From Microbacterium lushaniae (lineage in GTDB: Bacteria; Actinomycetota; Actinomycetes; Actinomycetales; Microbacteriaceae): a stretch of DNA of 64,000 nucleotides. The notes under the pieces were generated by a model. The model ran no database searches, was not told the DNA's origin, and was given only the letters and a program-made list of their open reading frames with translations. Made by a program: the position numbers and the translations under genes. The stretch covers positions 3,038,001 through 3,102,000 of the forward strand of contig NZ_CP044232.1 of the NCBI RefSeq assembly GCF_008727775.1, read 5' to 3'. Shown here one piece after another: positions 1 through 8,441 of this stretch (position 1 is its first letter; every line of letters starts with the position of its first letter).

Positions 1-132
1 CTCGCCGTGATCGATGTCACCGAGGAGGGTCTCGTGCTGGTGGAGACCGCCCCGGGCGTCACGGTGGAGGATGTACAGGCGGCCACCGAGCCGCCCCTCA
101 TCGTCCGCATCCCCCAGGAGACGTCCTCATGA
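1..132 (+). CDS. CoA-transferase subunit B, C-terminal fragment
   Basis: The reading frame is open from the window edge and ends in TGA inside the next gene's ATG (ATGA overlap). The 43 visible residues (ending [14 protein letters not shown]) match the usual tail of 3-oxoacid CoA-transferase B subunits, where a short LAVIDV strand, a [10 protein letters not shown] motif and a T-EPPL motif close the protein. Coupling to the thiolase that follows fits: CoA transfer to a 3-oxoacid, then thiolytic cleavage. The substrate cannot be told from this fragment. It is a second copy relative to the pcaIJ genes near 10.6-12.1 kb. Confidence 0.8.
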   Translation, partial: LAVIDVTEEGLVLVETAPGVTVEDVQAATEPPLIVRIPQETSS

Positions 133-1313
133 TCATCGACGACATCGTCCTCGTCGCCGCCGCCCGCACGCCGCAGGGCCGGCTCAAGGGCCAGCTCGCG
201 TCGGTCCCGGCACCGGAGCTGGGCGGCATCGCGATCCGCGGTGCACTCGAGCGGGGCGGCATCCCGGCCGAGGCCGTCGACGCCGTCATCGTCGGTCAGG
301 TGCTGCCGGCCGGCGTCGGGCAGAACCCCGCGCGCCAGGCCGCGGTCGCTGCAGGCCTCGGGTGGGAGGTGCACGCCGCATCCGTCAACAAGGTCTGCCT
401 CTCGGGCCTGACCGCGATCATCGACGCCGCGCGGATGCTCCGCACCGGCGACGCGCGCGTCGTGGTCGCCGCCGGCATGGAGTCGATGACGCGCGCGCCG
501 CACCTGCTGATGGGCTCGCGCGAGGGCTGGACGTACGGCGCGGTCGAGGCCCTGGACCACATGGCCTTCGACGGGCTGACCGACGCGTACGACCGCGAGA
601 GCATGGGCGCCTCCACCGAGCGGGCCAACGAGCGGTTCGAGGTCTCCCGCGAGGCTCAGGACGCCGTCGCCGCCCGCTCCCACCAGCGCGCCGCCGCCGC
701 CCAGGAGACCGGCATCTTCGACACCGAGATCGTTCCGGTGGAGATCCCGCAGCGCAAGGGCGCCCCGATCCTCGTGACGCGCGACGAGGGTGTGCGCCCC
801 GACACGACCGTCGAGACCCTCTCCGCCCTGCGCCCGGCCTTCGCGCAGGGCGGCACGATCACGGCAGGAAACTCGTCGCAGATCTCCGACGGCGCCTCCG
901 CGGTGGTGGTGACCACCCGAGCGCACGCCGACGAGAACGGATGGGACGTGCTGGCCGTCGTCGGCGCGAGCGGTCAGGTCGCCGGACCCGACAACTCCCT
1001 GCACGAGCAGCCGGCCCGCGCACTCGCACTCGCGTGCGAGAAGGCCGGGATCTCGCCCACCGACCTCGATGTCGTGGAGATCAACGAGGCGTTCGGCGCT
1101 GTCGTCGCCCGCTCGCAGGCCGAGCTCGGTCTCTCCGACGATGTCGTCAACATCCACGGCGGAGGCATCGCGCTCGGACACCCCATCGGCGCATCCGGCA
1201 ACCGCCTCGTCGTCCACGCGGTGCACGAGCTGATCCGTCGCGGCAGCGGCACCGCCGCCGTCGCGCTGTGCGGCGGCGGCGGTCAGGGCGACGCCCTCAT
1301 CCTCACCCGCTGA
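129..1313 (+). CDS. thiolase (acetyl-CoA C-acyltransferase)
   Basis: Cleaves a 3-oxoacyl-CoA with CoA to acetyl-CoA and a shortened acyl-CoA, or runs in reverse. The protein is 394 residues, normal for the family. The acyl-accepting cysteine is C90 in VNKVCLSG, followed by the GMESMTRAP loop; the C-terminal half has [13 protein letters not shown] (general-base His) and the second cysteine in LCGGGGQGD. It overlaps the upstream CoA-transferase by 4 nt, so the two are translationally coupled and probably form one catabolic module. It is a paralogue of pcaF and paaJ in this window, but lacks their EDNRNVAR segment, so it is likely a general acetoacetyl-CoA-type thiolase. Confidence 0.9.
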   Translation: MIIDDIVLVAAARTPQGRLKGQLASVPAPELGGIAIRGALERGGIPAEAVDAVIVGQVLPAGVGQNPARQAAVAAGLGWEVHAASVNKVCLSGLTAIIDAARMLRTGDARVVVAAGMESMTRAPHLLMGSREGWTYGAVEALDHMAFDGLTDAYDRESMGASTERANERFEVSREAQDAVAARSHQRAAAAQETGIFDTEIVPVEIPQRKGAPILVTRDEGVRPDTTVETLSALRPAFAQGGTITAGNSSQISDGASAVVVTTRAHADENGWDVLAVVGASGQVAGPDNSLHEQPARALALACEKAGISPTDLDVVEINEAFGAVVARSQAELGLSDDVVNIHGGGIALGHPIGASGNRLVVHAVHELIRRGSGTAAVALCGGGGQGDALILTR

Positions 1314-1367
1314 TCCCGCGGCCGCGCGGCGCCATCCCCCGCCTGCGTCGCATCCTGTGTCGTTCAA

Positions 1368-1582
1368 AACTCAGGAGATCTGGGGGTCTGAGGGCTTCTG
1401 GGGGTGCGGATGCGCCGGAATCTCCTGAGTTCTGCACCTCGGGTGCGGGAAGACCCGGCATGGGAGGCCGGGACCATCGACGCCGCTCTCGGGCCCCACC
1501 GCACCCTGTGCCGTTCAAAACTCAGGAGATCCGGGGGTCTGAGGGCCTGTGGGAGTGCGGATGCGCCGGAATCTCCTGAGTT
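1368..1582. repeat. two copies of a 64-bp palindromic intergenic element
   Basis: Two near-identical units lie 151 bp apart between the thiolase and the gntR gene, at 1368-1431 and 1519-1582. Each has perfect 12-bp arms, AACTCAGGAGAT and ATCTCCTGAGTT, separated by 40 nt rich in G (shared GGGGGTCTGAGGGC and GTGCGGATGCGCCGG blocks). Both arms and the loop are conserved, so this is duplication of a whole element. It resembles REP/BIME-like elements. It could also act as a bidirectional terminator for the convergent genes, but no T tract follows. Confidence 0.75.
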
Positions 1583-1600
1583 CTGCGCGATGGGACGGAG

Positions 1601-2272
1601 TCAGGCAGGGAGGTCGAAGACCTCGGGATGCCGCGACAGCTCCAGACGGCTGCGGCGGATGTGCTGCGCCAGGAGGTTCTCGGCATCGTCGGCGTCGCGG
1701 CGGCGGAACGCTCCCACCAGGAGCTGGTGATCATGGTGGACGCTGCGATCCCCCTCGCTCCAGAACAGCCGGGTCGCGGCGCGACGGTAGTGCTGCGTCC
1801 GGTTCCACAGGCTCTTCACGAGGTCGGTGAGCACCGTCGTGTCGGCGTGATCGACGCCGGAGAGGTGGAACTCCCGGTCCATCAGGAGAAAGTCCTCGAC
1901 GTCGGCGGAGCGCTCCATCCGATCGGCGAGCACCTGGAGGCGCGCCACCTCGTCGTCCGTCAGCAGTGGCACGTTCATGCGCAGCAGGAGCGGTTCGAGG
2001 CGTTCGCGCACGAGATACAACTCCTGGCACTCGTCGGCGCCGAGCGTCGACACCCACGCACCCGTGTTGGCGACGAGGGTGACGAGACCTTCGGCCTCCA
2101 GCATCCGCAGCGCCTCGCGCACGGGAAGCCGGCTCGCCCCGTGCCGCTCGGCGAGTTCGTCCTGGCGGATCCGCTCCCCGGGCGCATACCCGCCGTCGAG
2201 GATCGCCTCGCGCAGCGTCGCGGCGATCCGGGCGCCGGTGGCGCCGTGCACGCCCGCACGCGCAGGTGCCAT
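1601..2272 (-). CDS. GntR/FadR-type transcriptional regulator
   Basis: A 223-residue FadR-subfamily regulator. The N-terminal winged helix (about residues 10-75, AATLREAILDG...LAERHGASRLPVREAL) is followed by an all-helical FCD ligand domain (about 85-215) with the expected acidic/His ligands (MDREFH, HDHQLLVGAF, AQHIRR). I start it at the ATG preceded by GAGAGGA, because the longer frame runs through the end of the VOC gene. It is the second gene of a minus-strand pair with the VOC protein, 23 nt downstream, and the pair is divergent from the E1-E2 dehydrogenase operon, which it most likely controls. Ligand unknown. Confidence 0.85.
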   Translation of the reverse strand: MAPARAGVHGATGARIAATLREAILDGGYAPGERIRQDELAERHGASRLPVREALRMLEAEGLVTLVANTGAWVSTLGADECQELYLVRERLEPLLLRMNVPLLTDDEVARLQVLADRMERSADVEDFLLMDREFHLSGVDHADTTVLTDLVKSLWNRTQHYRRAATRLFWSEGDRSVHHDHQLLVGAFRRRDADDAENLLAQHIRRSRLELSRHPEVFDLPA

Positions 2273-2295
2273 GGCGGATCCTCTCTTCTTCTTCT

Positions 2296-2838
2296 TCACG
2301 CCGCCGGGTCGGTCGGCTTCCACAGCAGACGCGGTGCGCCGGCCTCGTACGCCTTGCCTCCGGGATAGCTGACGAGCTCGAACTGCATCCCCCACGGCGC
2401 GCGGAAATAGATCCACCGCTGACCGAGCGCCGCCTGCCGGCTGGCGACCGGCTCGCCCATCACCTCGACGCCGGATGCGCGGAGGTACGCCACCGCGGCA
2501 TCCATGTCATCGACGTACAGAGCCAGATGGTACCCGCCGATGTCGCTGTTGCGCGGCTGGGCGTTCTGCCCGTCGGCCGCGTCGTAGGCGAACGTCTCGA
2601 TGTTCAGCCCGGTGCCGAGCCGGTAGAACCGGATCGCCCGGATCACGGTGCGCGGATGGACGCCGAGCTGCCGCTGCATCCAATCGTCGTCGGCGCGCTT
2701 CTCACCGAGGGAGTAGATGTGCTCGGCCCCCAGGACGTCGACGAGGAAACGGTGCGCCTCATCGAGATCGGGCACCGTGATCCCGATGTGATCCGCGCCC
2801 CTCAGTCCGGGGATTCCTCCGCCACTGTCCTTCGTCAT
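2296..2838 (-). CDS. VOC/glyoxalase-fold dioxygenase-like protein
   Basis: A 180-residue vicinal-oxygen-chelate protein. It shows two babab halves: GADHIGITVPDLDEAHRF at the start carries the first metal-ligand His, GGYHLALYVDDMDAAV the second, and the terminal strand (MQFELVSYPGG) ends in the usual metal-ligand Glu. The start chosen (MTKDSGG) has GGAGG 8 nt upstream. It sits first in an operon with gntR, divergent from the 2-oxoacid dehydrogenase. The reaction cannot be assigned; lactoylglutathione-lyase-like, ring-cleaving and isomerase activities all occur in the fold. A role on the substrate feeding the E1-E2 complex is a guess from context. Confidence 0.8.
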   Translation of the reverse strand: MTKDSGGGIPGLRGADHIGITVPDLDEAHRFLVDVLGAEHIYSLGEKRADDDWMQRQLGVHPRTVIRAIRFYRLGTGLNIETFAYDAADGQNAQPRNSDIGGYHLALYVDDMDAAVAYLRASGVEVMGEPVASRQAALGQRWIYFRAPWGMQFELVSYPGGKAYEAGAPRLLWKPTDPAA

Positions 2839-2857
2839 GCGCGACCTCCTCGTCCAC

Positions 2858-2870
2858 CGATGCTTCATCG
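2858..2870. promoter_or_regulatory. candidate operator, CGATG-CTT-CATCG
   Basis: A perfect 13-bp palindrome (5-bp arms, 3-bp centre) 20 nt upstream of the VOC start codon, in the 163-bp gap between the VOC-gntR pair and the E1 gene. Its size and spacing are compatible with a FadR-type GntR dimer site. No binding evidence. Confidence 0.45.
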
Positions 2871-2932
2871 TATCCATTCGCTACGGTTTCGTCGCCTTAT
2901 TCCGGCACAGATCCCACGCCGGGTCTTGCATT

Positions 2933-2943
2933 GGATCAAATCC
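2933..2943. promoter_or_regulatory. candidate operator, GGAT-CAA-ATCC
   Basis: A perfect 11-bp palindrome (4-bp arms, 3-bp centre), the same geometry as the 13-bp palindrome 75 bp away and sharing the GAT/ATC core. It lies about 60 nt before the E1 start. Two similar sites in one divergent gap suggest control of both directions by the adjacent GntR protein. Confidence 0.4.
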
Positions 2944-3001
2944 GCCCTTACGCTCGGATGATCGGACCGGCCGCACGGGCCGCGGATGGGATGAGGCGAC
3001 G

Positions 3002-5179
3002 ATGCCGGAGCGCACGACACTGTCCACCGGCGTGGAATGGATCGAACTGTCCACGACGAAGGACGACTGGGATGCCGCCGACCCGGCACTGCTGGGCACG
3101 ATGCTCAGCGAGCTGCACCTGATCCGCGCGTTCGAGGAGTCGGTGCTCGAGCTCGCCGGCGAAGGCCTCGTACACGGCCCCGCACACTCCAGCATCGGGC
3201 AGGAGGGCGGCGCGGTCGGCTCGATCGTGGCCCTCCGCTCCACCGACGGGGTCAACGGCTCGCACCGCGGCCACCACCAGTTCCTCGCCAAGGCCCTCAC
3301 GCACGTCAGCGGCGGCACGATCGACCCGGCGAACCCCGTGGACGACGACATCCAGACCGTGCTGCAGCGCACCCTCGCCGAGATCCTCGGGCTCGCGCAG
3401 GGCTACTGCCGCGGTCGCGGCGGATCGATGCATCTGCAGTGGTTCGACGCCGGCGCGCTCGGCACCAACGCGATCGTCGGCGGCGGCGCACCCCTGGCCA
3501 CCGGCAACGCGTGGGCCCAGAAGCACAGCGGCACGACCGACCTCACCGTCAACTTCTTCGGCGACGGCGCCGCGCAGATCGGCTCGGTGCTGGAGTCGAT
3601 GAACCTCGCCGCCGCGTGGCACCTCCCGGTGTGCTTCTTCATCGAGAACAACCTGTACGGCGTGTCCACCCGCGCCGACGAGATCACCGCCGACCCCCGG
3701 TTCTCGGTGCGCGGCCAGGGCTTCGGCATCCCGTCGTGGCGGGTGGACGGCATGGACCCGCTCGCGGTGCACCTGGCGATGGCCGAGGCGTCCGAGCGGA
3801 TGCGGGCGGGCCGGGGTCCCGCGATCGTGGAGGCGCAGGTCTACCGCTTCTTCCACCAGAACGGCCCGTACCCCGGCAGCGCCTTCGGCTACCGCACGAA
3901 GGAGGAGGAGGCGCAGTGGCGGGAGCGCGATCCGCTGGAGCTCACCGCCACGCGCATGCGCGAGCGAGGCCAGATCGACGACGAAGGCGTCGCGGCCCTG
4001 CGCTCACGCGTGCAGCAGGCGATGACGGATGCGGTGGACGCGCTCGTCGAGCCCGACCCCGACCGCCCCGGCAAGCGCCGCATCCGCCCCGAGCTGTGGC
4101 CGGAGACGACGTTCGTCAACGTGGGTGTGCGCGGCGACGCCGGTGAACTCGAGGGCCTCCCCCGGCTGGATGCTTCGGCTGCCACCCGCCCGGTGAAATT
4201 CGTCGACGCGGTGGCCGAAGTCATGGACCGGCGCATGGAGGAAGACCCGCGCATCGTCGTGATGGGCGAGGACGTGCACAAGCTCAACGGCGGCACGAAC
4301 GGTGCGACGAAGGGGCTGGCGCAGAAGTACGGACCCGACCGGGTGATGGGAACGCCCATCAGCGAGAACGCGTTCGTCGGACTCGGCGGCGGGCTGGCGC
4401 TGGACGGCCGGTTCCGCCCCGTCGTGGAGTTCATGTACCCCGACTTCATGTGGGTCGCCGCCGACCAGGTGTTCAACCAGATCGGCAAGGCCCGCCACAT
4501 GTTCGGCGGGGAGAACCCCGTGCCGCTCGTCCTGCGCACGAAGGTCGCCATGGGATCGGGCTACGGCTCGCAGCACCTCATGGACCCGGCCGGCATCTTC
4601 GCCACCAGCCCCGGATGGCGCATCGTCGCCGCATCCAACGCCCGCGACTACGTCGGCCTGATGAACGCCGCGCTCGCCCTGCAGGACCCGGTGCTCGTCA
4701 TCGAGCACGTCGACCTGTACGGCAAGGCCGATGAGGTACCCGAGGGCGACCTCGACTACATCATCCCGCCGGGAAGCGCCGCCGTCGTCCGCGAGGGCTC
4801 GGAGGTGACCGTCCTGTCGTACCTGTCCATGGTCGGTCACGCCGCAGAGGCGATCGAGCAGACCGGCGTCGACGCCGAGCTGATCGACCTGCGGTGGCTC
4901 GACCGCGCGTCCATCGACTGGGACACGATCGGCGACAGCATCCGCAAGACCAACGCGGTGCTCATCGTCGAACAGGGAGCACAGGGCACCTCCTACGGCG
5001 GATGGCTCGCCGACGAGATCCAGCGCCGCTATTTCGATTGGCTCGACCAGCCCGTCGCCCGCGTGACGGGAGGCGAGGCGTCGCCGAGCATCTCCCGGGT
5101 GCTCGAGCGCGCGGCGATCGCCCGCACCGAAGAAGTCGTCGCGGCCCTCGAAGCCGTCCGCACCGGATTCGGAGCCTGA
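3002..5179 (+). CDS. 2-oxoacid dehydrogenase E1, fused alpha and beta subunits
   Basis: A thiamine-diphosphate enzyme that decarboxylates a 2-oxoacid and passes the acyl group to the lipoyl arm of E2. At 725 residues it joins the two E1 subunits: an alpha-like part (about 25-375) with the ThDP motif GDG at 187-189 continuing to the ENN about 30 residues on, and a beta-like part from about 390 (FVDAVAEVMDR, VMGEDV, FMYPDF). The start ATG follows a GATGAGG stretch; longer frames run back into the divergent promoter. E2 starts 1 nt after the stop; no E3 is present. Pyruvate, acetoin or branched-chain 2-oxoacid are all possible substrates. Confidence 0.88.
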   Translation: MPERTTLSTGVEWIELSTTKDDWDAADPALLGTMLSELHLIRAFEESVLELAGEGLVHGPAHSSIGQEGGAVGSIVALRSTDGVNGSHRGHHQFLAKALTHVSGGTIDPANPVDDDIQTVLQRTLAEILGLAQGYCRGRGGSMHLQWFDAGALGTNAIVGGGAPLATGNAWAQKHSGTTDLTVNFFGDGAAQIGSVLESMNLAAAWHLPVCFFIENNLYGVSTRADEITADPRFSVRGQGFGIPSWRVDGMDPLAVHLAMAEASERMRAGRGPAIVEAQVYRFFHQNGPYPGSAFGYRTKEEEAQWRERDPLELTATRMRERGQIDDEGVAALRSRVQQAMTDAVDALVEPDPDRPGKRRIRPELWPETTFVNVGVRGDAGELEGLPRLDASAATRPVKFVDAVAEVMDRRMEEDPRIVVMGEDVHKLNGGTNGATKGLAQKYGPDRVMGTPISENAFVGLGGGLALDGRFRPVVEFMYPDFMWVAADQVFNQIGKARHMFGGENPVPLVLRTKVAMGSGYGSQHLMDPAGIFATSPGWRIVAASNARDYVGLMNAALALQDPVLVIEHVDLYGKADEVPEGDLDYIIPPGSAAVVREGSEVTVLSYLSMVGHAAEAIEQTGVDAELIDLRWLDRASIDWDTIGDSIRKTNAVLIVEQGAQGTSYGGWLADEIQRRYFDWLDQPVARVTGGEASPSISRVLERAAIARTEEVVAALEAVRTGFGA

Positions 5180-5180
5180 C

Positions 5181-6584
5181 ATGGCTGAGATCATTCGCAT
5201 GCCCGAAGTGATGGCGGGAGCCACCGAGGCCGCCATCCAGACCTGGCTCGTCGCCGAGGGGGCGACCGTCGCCGTCGGCCAGACTCTCGCCGAGATCGAG
5301 ACCGACAAGGCCACGGTCGAGCTGTCGGCCGAGGCATCCGGCACGGTCGGCCGCCTGCTCGTGGGCGAGGGCGACAGCGTGGCGGTCGGCGATGTGATCG
5401 TCGTGCTCATCGCCGACGGCGAAGGCGCGGAGGCCATCGACGAGGCGCTGCGCGTCGCCGGCGTCGCTGCAGCCGAGTCCGCTCCTGCGGCCGAGCGCGC
5501 GCCGGACGCATCGTCGTCCGCCGGGACGGCCGCGCAACCGCCCGCGGAGGACGCCCCCGGCGACCCCGAGCCCGACCCGGCGGACGGGTCGGGTGTCCGC
5601 ACCGGCGCCGCGCCCGAGGCGCCGGCGGAGCCGGACGACTCCGGCGAGCGGCTGTTCGCCAGCCCGCTCGTGCGCCGCCTGGCGGCGGAGCAGGGTGTCG
5701 ACCTGGCCGGCGTCTCGGGCACGGGACCGCACGGACGCATCGTGCGCCGCGACCTCGAGCGCCACCTCGCGGGCCTCCCGGCCGAAACCGCTGCCGCCGA
5801 AGCGGCCGGAACCGCTGCACCCGCCGAAGCGGCCGCGCCCGCGGGTGCGGTCGCCGAGCCATCCGCTCCGCAGGCGCCGGCGTCTCCCGCCGAGGGTGCC
5901 GCCACCTATGAAGACATCCCGGTCGATCGGATGCGGCGTGCCATCGCCCGCCGGCTCACCGAGAGCAAGTCCACCGTGCCGCACTTCTACCTCGTCGCCG
6001 ACTGCCAAGCGGATGCGCTCCTCGAGCTCCGCGCGCGCGTCAACGAGTCGGCACCACGGAAGATCTCGGTCAACGACTTCGTCCTCAAGGCCGTCGCCGC
6101 CGCGCTCGTCGAGGTTCCCGCCGCCAACGCGATCTGGCTGGGCGACAGCATCCGTCGCTTCACCGGCGTCGACCTCGCCGTCGCGGTCGCCACCGACGGC
6201 GGACTGCTGACGCCGGTCGTGCGGGGCGTCGACCGGCTGCCCCTGTCGCAGGTCAGCGCCACCGTCGCCGACCTCGCCGAGCGCGCCCGCGCCGGGCGGC
6301 TCCGCCAGCACGAGCTCGAGGGCGGGAGTTTCTCGGTGTCGAACCTCGGCATGTACGGGACGGCGCAGTTCAGCGCCATCCTCAACCCGCCGCAGTCCGG
6401 GATCCTCGCCGTCGGCGCCGCCCGTCCGATGCCCGTCGTCGACCCCGACGGCCAACTCACCGTCGGCTCCGTCATGACCGTCACGCTGTCGGCCGATCAC
6501 CGCGTGCTCGACGGCGCCATCGCCGCGGAGTGGCTCGCCGCCTTCCAGCGCCGAATCGAGAATCCGCTCAGCATCCTCATCTGA
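5181..6584 (+). CDS. dihydrolipoamide acyltransferase (E2) of 2-oxoacid dehydrogenase
   Basis: The 467-residue E2 core has the complete domain order. A lipoyl domain (1-80) carries the lipoylated K43 in IETDKATVE; an Ala/Pro/Glu-rich linker follows; the peripheral subunit-binding domain (about 155-195) reads ASPLVRRLAAEQGVDL then GTGPHGRIVRRDL; a second Ala/Pro linker leads to the acyltransferase domain (about 245-467) with the catalytic HRVLDG near the C-terminus. It is co-translated with the fused E1 (1-nt gap). The short hairpin-like GACCC...GGGTC just after the stop could end the operon, but is weak. Confidence 0.92.
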   Translation: MAEIIRMPEVMAGATEAAIQTWLVAEGATVAVGQTLAEIETDKATVELSAEASGTVGRLLVGEGDSVAVGDVIVVLIADGEGAEAIDEALRVAGVAAAESAPAAERAPDASSSAGTAAQPPAEDAPGDPEPDPADGSGVRTGAAPEAPAEPDDSGERLFASPLVRRLAAEQGVDLAGVSGTGPHGRIVRRDLERHLAGLPAETAAAEAAGTAAPAEAAAPAGAVAEPSAPQAPASPAEGAATYEDIPVDRMRRAIARRLTESKSTVPHFYLVADCQADALLELRARVNESAPRKISVNDFVLKAVAAALVEVPAANAIWLGDSIRRFTGVDLAVAVATDGGLLTPVVRGVDRLPLSQVSATVADLAERARAGRLRQHELEGGSFSVSNLGMYGTAQFSAILNPPQSGILAVGAARPMPVVDPDGQLTVGSVMTVTLSADHRVLDGAIAAEWLAAFQRRIENPLSILI

Positions 6585-6604
6585 GCGACCCCGCCAGGGC
6601 CGGG

Positions 6605-7312
6605 TCAGGCGATGCGCCAGGCCCGGTCGACATGGAGCGTGTGAGCGCTGACGCCGCGGTTGAAGAGCAGGAACTTCGTCGCATCCACGACGTCGGCCAT
6701 CGTGGCGAGCTCTCCCCCCGGCGTGCGATCGCGATAGCCGTCGAGCACTCCCTCGGGCTTGCCCGCCCAGAAGGGGCTGTCGCCGATGATCCCGGGGTGC
6801 AGGGAGTTGACCCGGATGGGGGCGAGCTCCCACGCCAGCGTGGTCATGAGACCCTCCACGCCGCCGTTGATCGTCGACACGGTCGTCGAACCGGGATAGG
6901 GCGCATCCTTCGCGCGACCCCCGAAGAGCACGATGCCGGTGTCGACGGAGGGCGTCAGCCGATCCAGGAGCGTGTGGACCGTCTCGGTGTACCCGACGAG
7001 CTTGAGTGTCACGAGCCGGCGCGCACCGGCGACGTCGTAATCGCGGATCGTGTTCGCGTCGCGCTCGATCGCCATCAGGACGAGCCCGTCCAGGCCCTCC
7101 ACGTCGCGCAGCTGGGCGGCGATGCCTTCCGGTTCGGCCAGCTCCAGCGCGATCCCCGTCGCCCGCGGGCCGAGGCTGCCCGCCACCTCCTGCGCCCGTT
7201 CGAGGCTCCGGCTCGTCAGCACGACGGAGTCCCCGGTGGCCACGAGGTCCTTGGCCAGTTCCAGGCCGATGCCCGACGATCCGCCGGCGACGAGAATCGT
7301 GCGTCCACTCAT
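6605..7312 (-). CDS. short-chain dehydrogenase/reductase-like protein without the catalytic Tyr/Lys
   Basis: A 235-residue Rossmann protein with an intact nucleotide-binding glycine motif (GGSSGIG at residues 10-16) and an NSLHPG segment after the active site. Where classical SDRs have YxxxK the sequence reads STVSTINGGVEG, so the catalytic Tyr and Lys appear absent. It is therefore either an atypical reductase or a non-catalytic NAD(P)-binding protein. The start is supported by GAGGGGAAG upstream. It converges on the E2 gene and has its own promoter region (7313-7432), where I see several short CAC/GTG repeats but no clear consensus promoter. Confidence 0.75.
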   Translation of the reverse strand: MSGRTILVAGGSSGIGLELAKDLVATGDSVVLTSRSLERAQEVAGSLGPRATGIALELAEPEGIAAQLRDVEGLDGLVLMAIERDANTIRDYDVAGARRLVTLKLVGYTETVHTLLDRLTPSVDTGIVLFGGRAKDAPYPGSTTVSTINGGVEGLMTTLAWELAPIRVNSLHPGIIGDSPFWAGKPEGVLDGYRDRTPGGELATMADVVDATKFLLFNRGVSAHTLHVDRAWRIA

Positions 7313-7432
7313 GGCCGGCTTCCCCTCTCACACAGGTGATCCGCACGCGTGTGAAGTGACACTGCACTCATGTAAACGCCCACGCGTTCCGCTGTCAAGC
7401 AACGGCGGTGGACTCCCGCCACACCCGGGCGG

Positions 7433-7927
7433 TCAGAGTTCGATGAGGCGCACGTCGCGGAGAACGCCGGAGTCCGCCACCGCGGTGAGGTAGGTGTGCC
7501 GGGGCTGGCGGCGCCGGTCGGTGGGCGAGCCGGGATTGAGCAGCCGCATCCCACCGGCCGTGGTGGTGTCCCACGGGATGTGGCTGTGCCCGAAGACGAG
7601 CACGTCGGTGCCGGGGAACGCGGCGTCCATGCGCGCCTCGCGGCCTTTCGCCTGCCCGGTCTCGTGCACCACGGCGAGCCGGATGCCGTCCACCTCCCGC
7701 CGCGCGATCTCGGGGAGTCGTGCCCGCAGGTCCGGTCCGTCGTTGTTGCCCCACACCCCCAGCACGTCGCCGTGCTCCTCCAGCTCGTCCAGCACGGATG
7801 CGACGATCCAGTCCCCGGCGTGGACGATCAGATCCGCCGCATCCGCCGCGCGCAGCACCGCAGGCGGGATCGTGCGCGCGCGGGCGGGCACGTGCGTGTC
7901 TGAGATGAGCAGCAGACGCGTGGGCAC
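7433..7927 (-). CDS. YfcE/MJ0936-type metallophosphoesterase
   Basis: A 164-residue calcineurin-like phosphodiesterase. The five metal-binding blocks are visible in order: ISDTHVP, HAGDW, GNNDGP, VVHETG and FGHSHIPW. I use a GTG start (VPTRLLLISDTH), which has GGGAG about 8 nt upstream and sits 4 nt after the gluconokinase stop; the longer frame runs antisense-like through gluconokinase. It is the last gene of a run with the TetR remnant and gluconokinase. Substrate unknown; members hydrolyse phosphodiesters such as bis-pNPP or cyclic nucleotides. Confidence 0.82.
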   Translation of the reverse strand: MPTRLLLISDTHVPARARTIPPAVLRAADAADLIVHAGDWIVASVLDELEEHGDVLGVWGNNDGPDLRARLPEIARREVDGIRLAVVHETGQAKGREARMDAAFPGTDVLVFGHSHIPWDTTTAGGMRLLNPGSPTDRRRQPRHTYLTAVADSGVLRDVRLIEL

Positions 7928-7931
7928 GGAC

Positions 7932-8441
7932 TCAGCTCCCCGCCGAGAGCGCACGGGCGGCCTGGTCGGCGACGTCGGCGACGGGCGGGGTGACATCCAC
8001 CACGACGCCGGGTTCGTCGAGGCCGAGCGGCTCGAGGGTCGCCAGCTGCGACGCCAGCAGCGTCGTGGGCATGAAGTGCCCGGTGCGGGCGGCGGCCCGC
8101 GCGGCGAGCACCTCATCGGGCGCGCTCAGGTGCACGAACACCGCGTCCGGCGCGTGCCGGCGGATGCGGTCGCGGTACGAGCGCCGGAGCGCCGAGCACG
8201 CCACGATCATCCCGCCGGTCGCGGCGCCGGCGGCGAGCGCCTGCCCGACCGCATCCAGCCAGGGCCAGCGGTCATCGTCGCTGAGCGGTTGTCCCGCCGC
8301 CATCTTCGCCACGTTGTCAGCCGAGTGCAGACCGTCGGCATCGGCCCACGGGAGGCCGAGGCGCTCCGAGAGGGCGGCGGCGACGCTGGATTTGCCCGCC
8401 GCCGAGACCCCCATGACGACGATCGCCGCGGGCGCGGTCAT
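7932..8441 (-). CDS. gntK: gluconokinase
   Basis: Phosphorylates D-gluconate to 6-phosphogluconate with ATP. The 169-residue protein begins with the P-loop GVSAAGKSS (about residues 11-19), has the family LGLPWADADGLHSADN segment, ACSALRRSYRD and the FVHLSAPDEVL strand, and is the normal length for the GntK family. Its ATG overlaps the stop of the small upstream TetR-like reading frame by 4 nt, so its translation probably depends on that frame. There are no other gluconate genes next to it, although an SMP-30/gluconolactonase-like gene lies at 31.9 kb. Confidence 0.9.
   Translation of the reverse strand: MTAPAAIVVMGVSAAGKSSVAAALSERLGLPWADADGLHSADNVAKMAAGQPLSDDDRWPWLDAVGQALAAGAATGGMIVACSALRRSYRDRIRRHAPDAVFVHLSAPDEVLAARAAARTGHFMPTTLLASQLATLEPLGLDEPGVVVDVTPPVADVADQAARALSAGS

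Noticed and set aside
1368..1582. CRISPR array
   Set aside because: Only two repeats, each an internal palindrome of 64 bp, with no third unit and no cas gene. No other regularly spaced repeats are present in the window.
4004..5905. Long open frame on the minus strand opposite E1-E2 (633 codons)
   Set aside because: It mirrors the Ala/Pro-rich linkers and codon bias of the plus-strand genes, gives low-complexity protein, and has no ribosome-binding site or family match.
6585..6607. Terminator between E2 and the SDR
   Set aside because: Only a 5-bp GACCC...GGGTC stem without a T run. Too weak to annotate.
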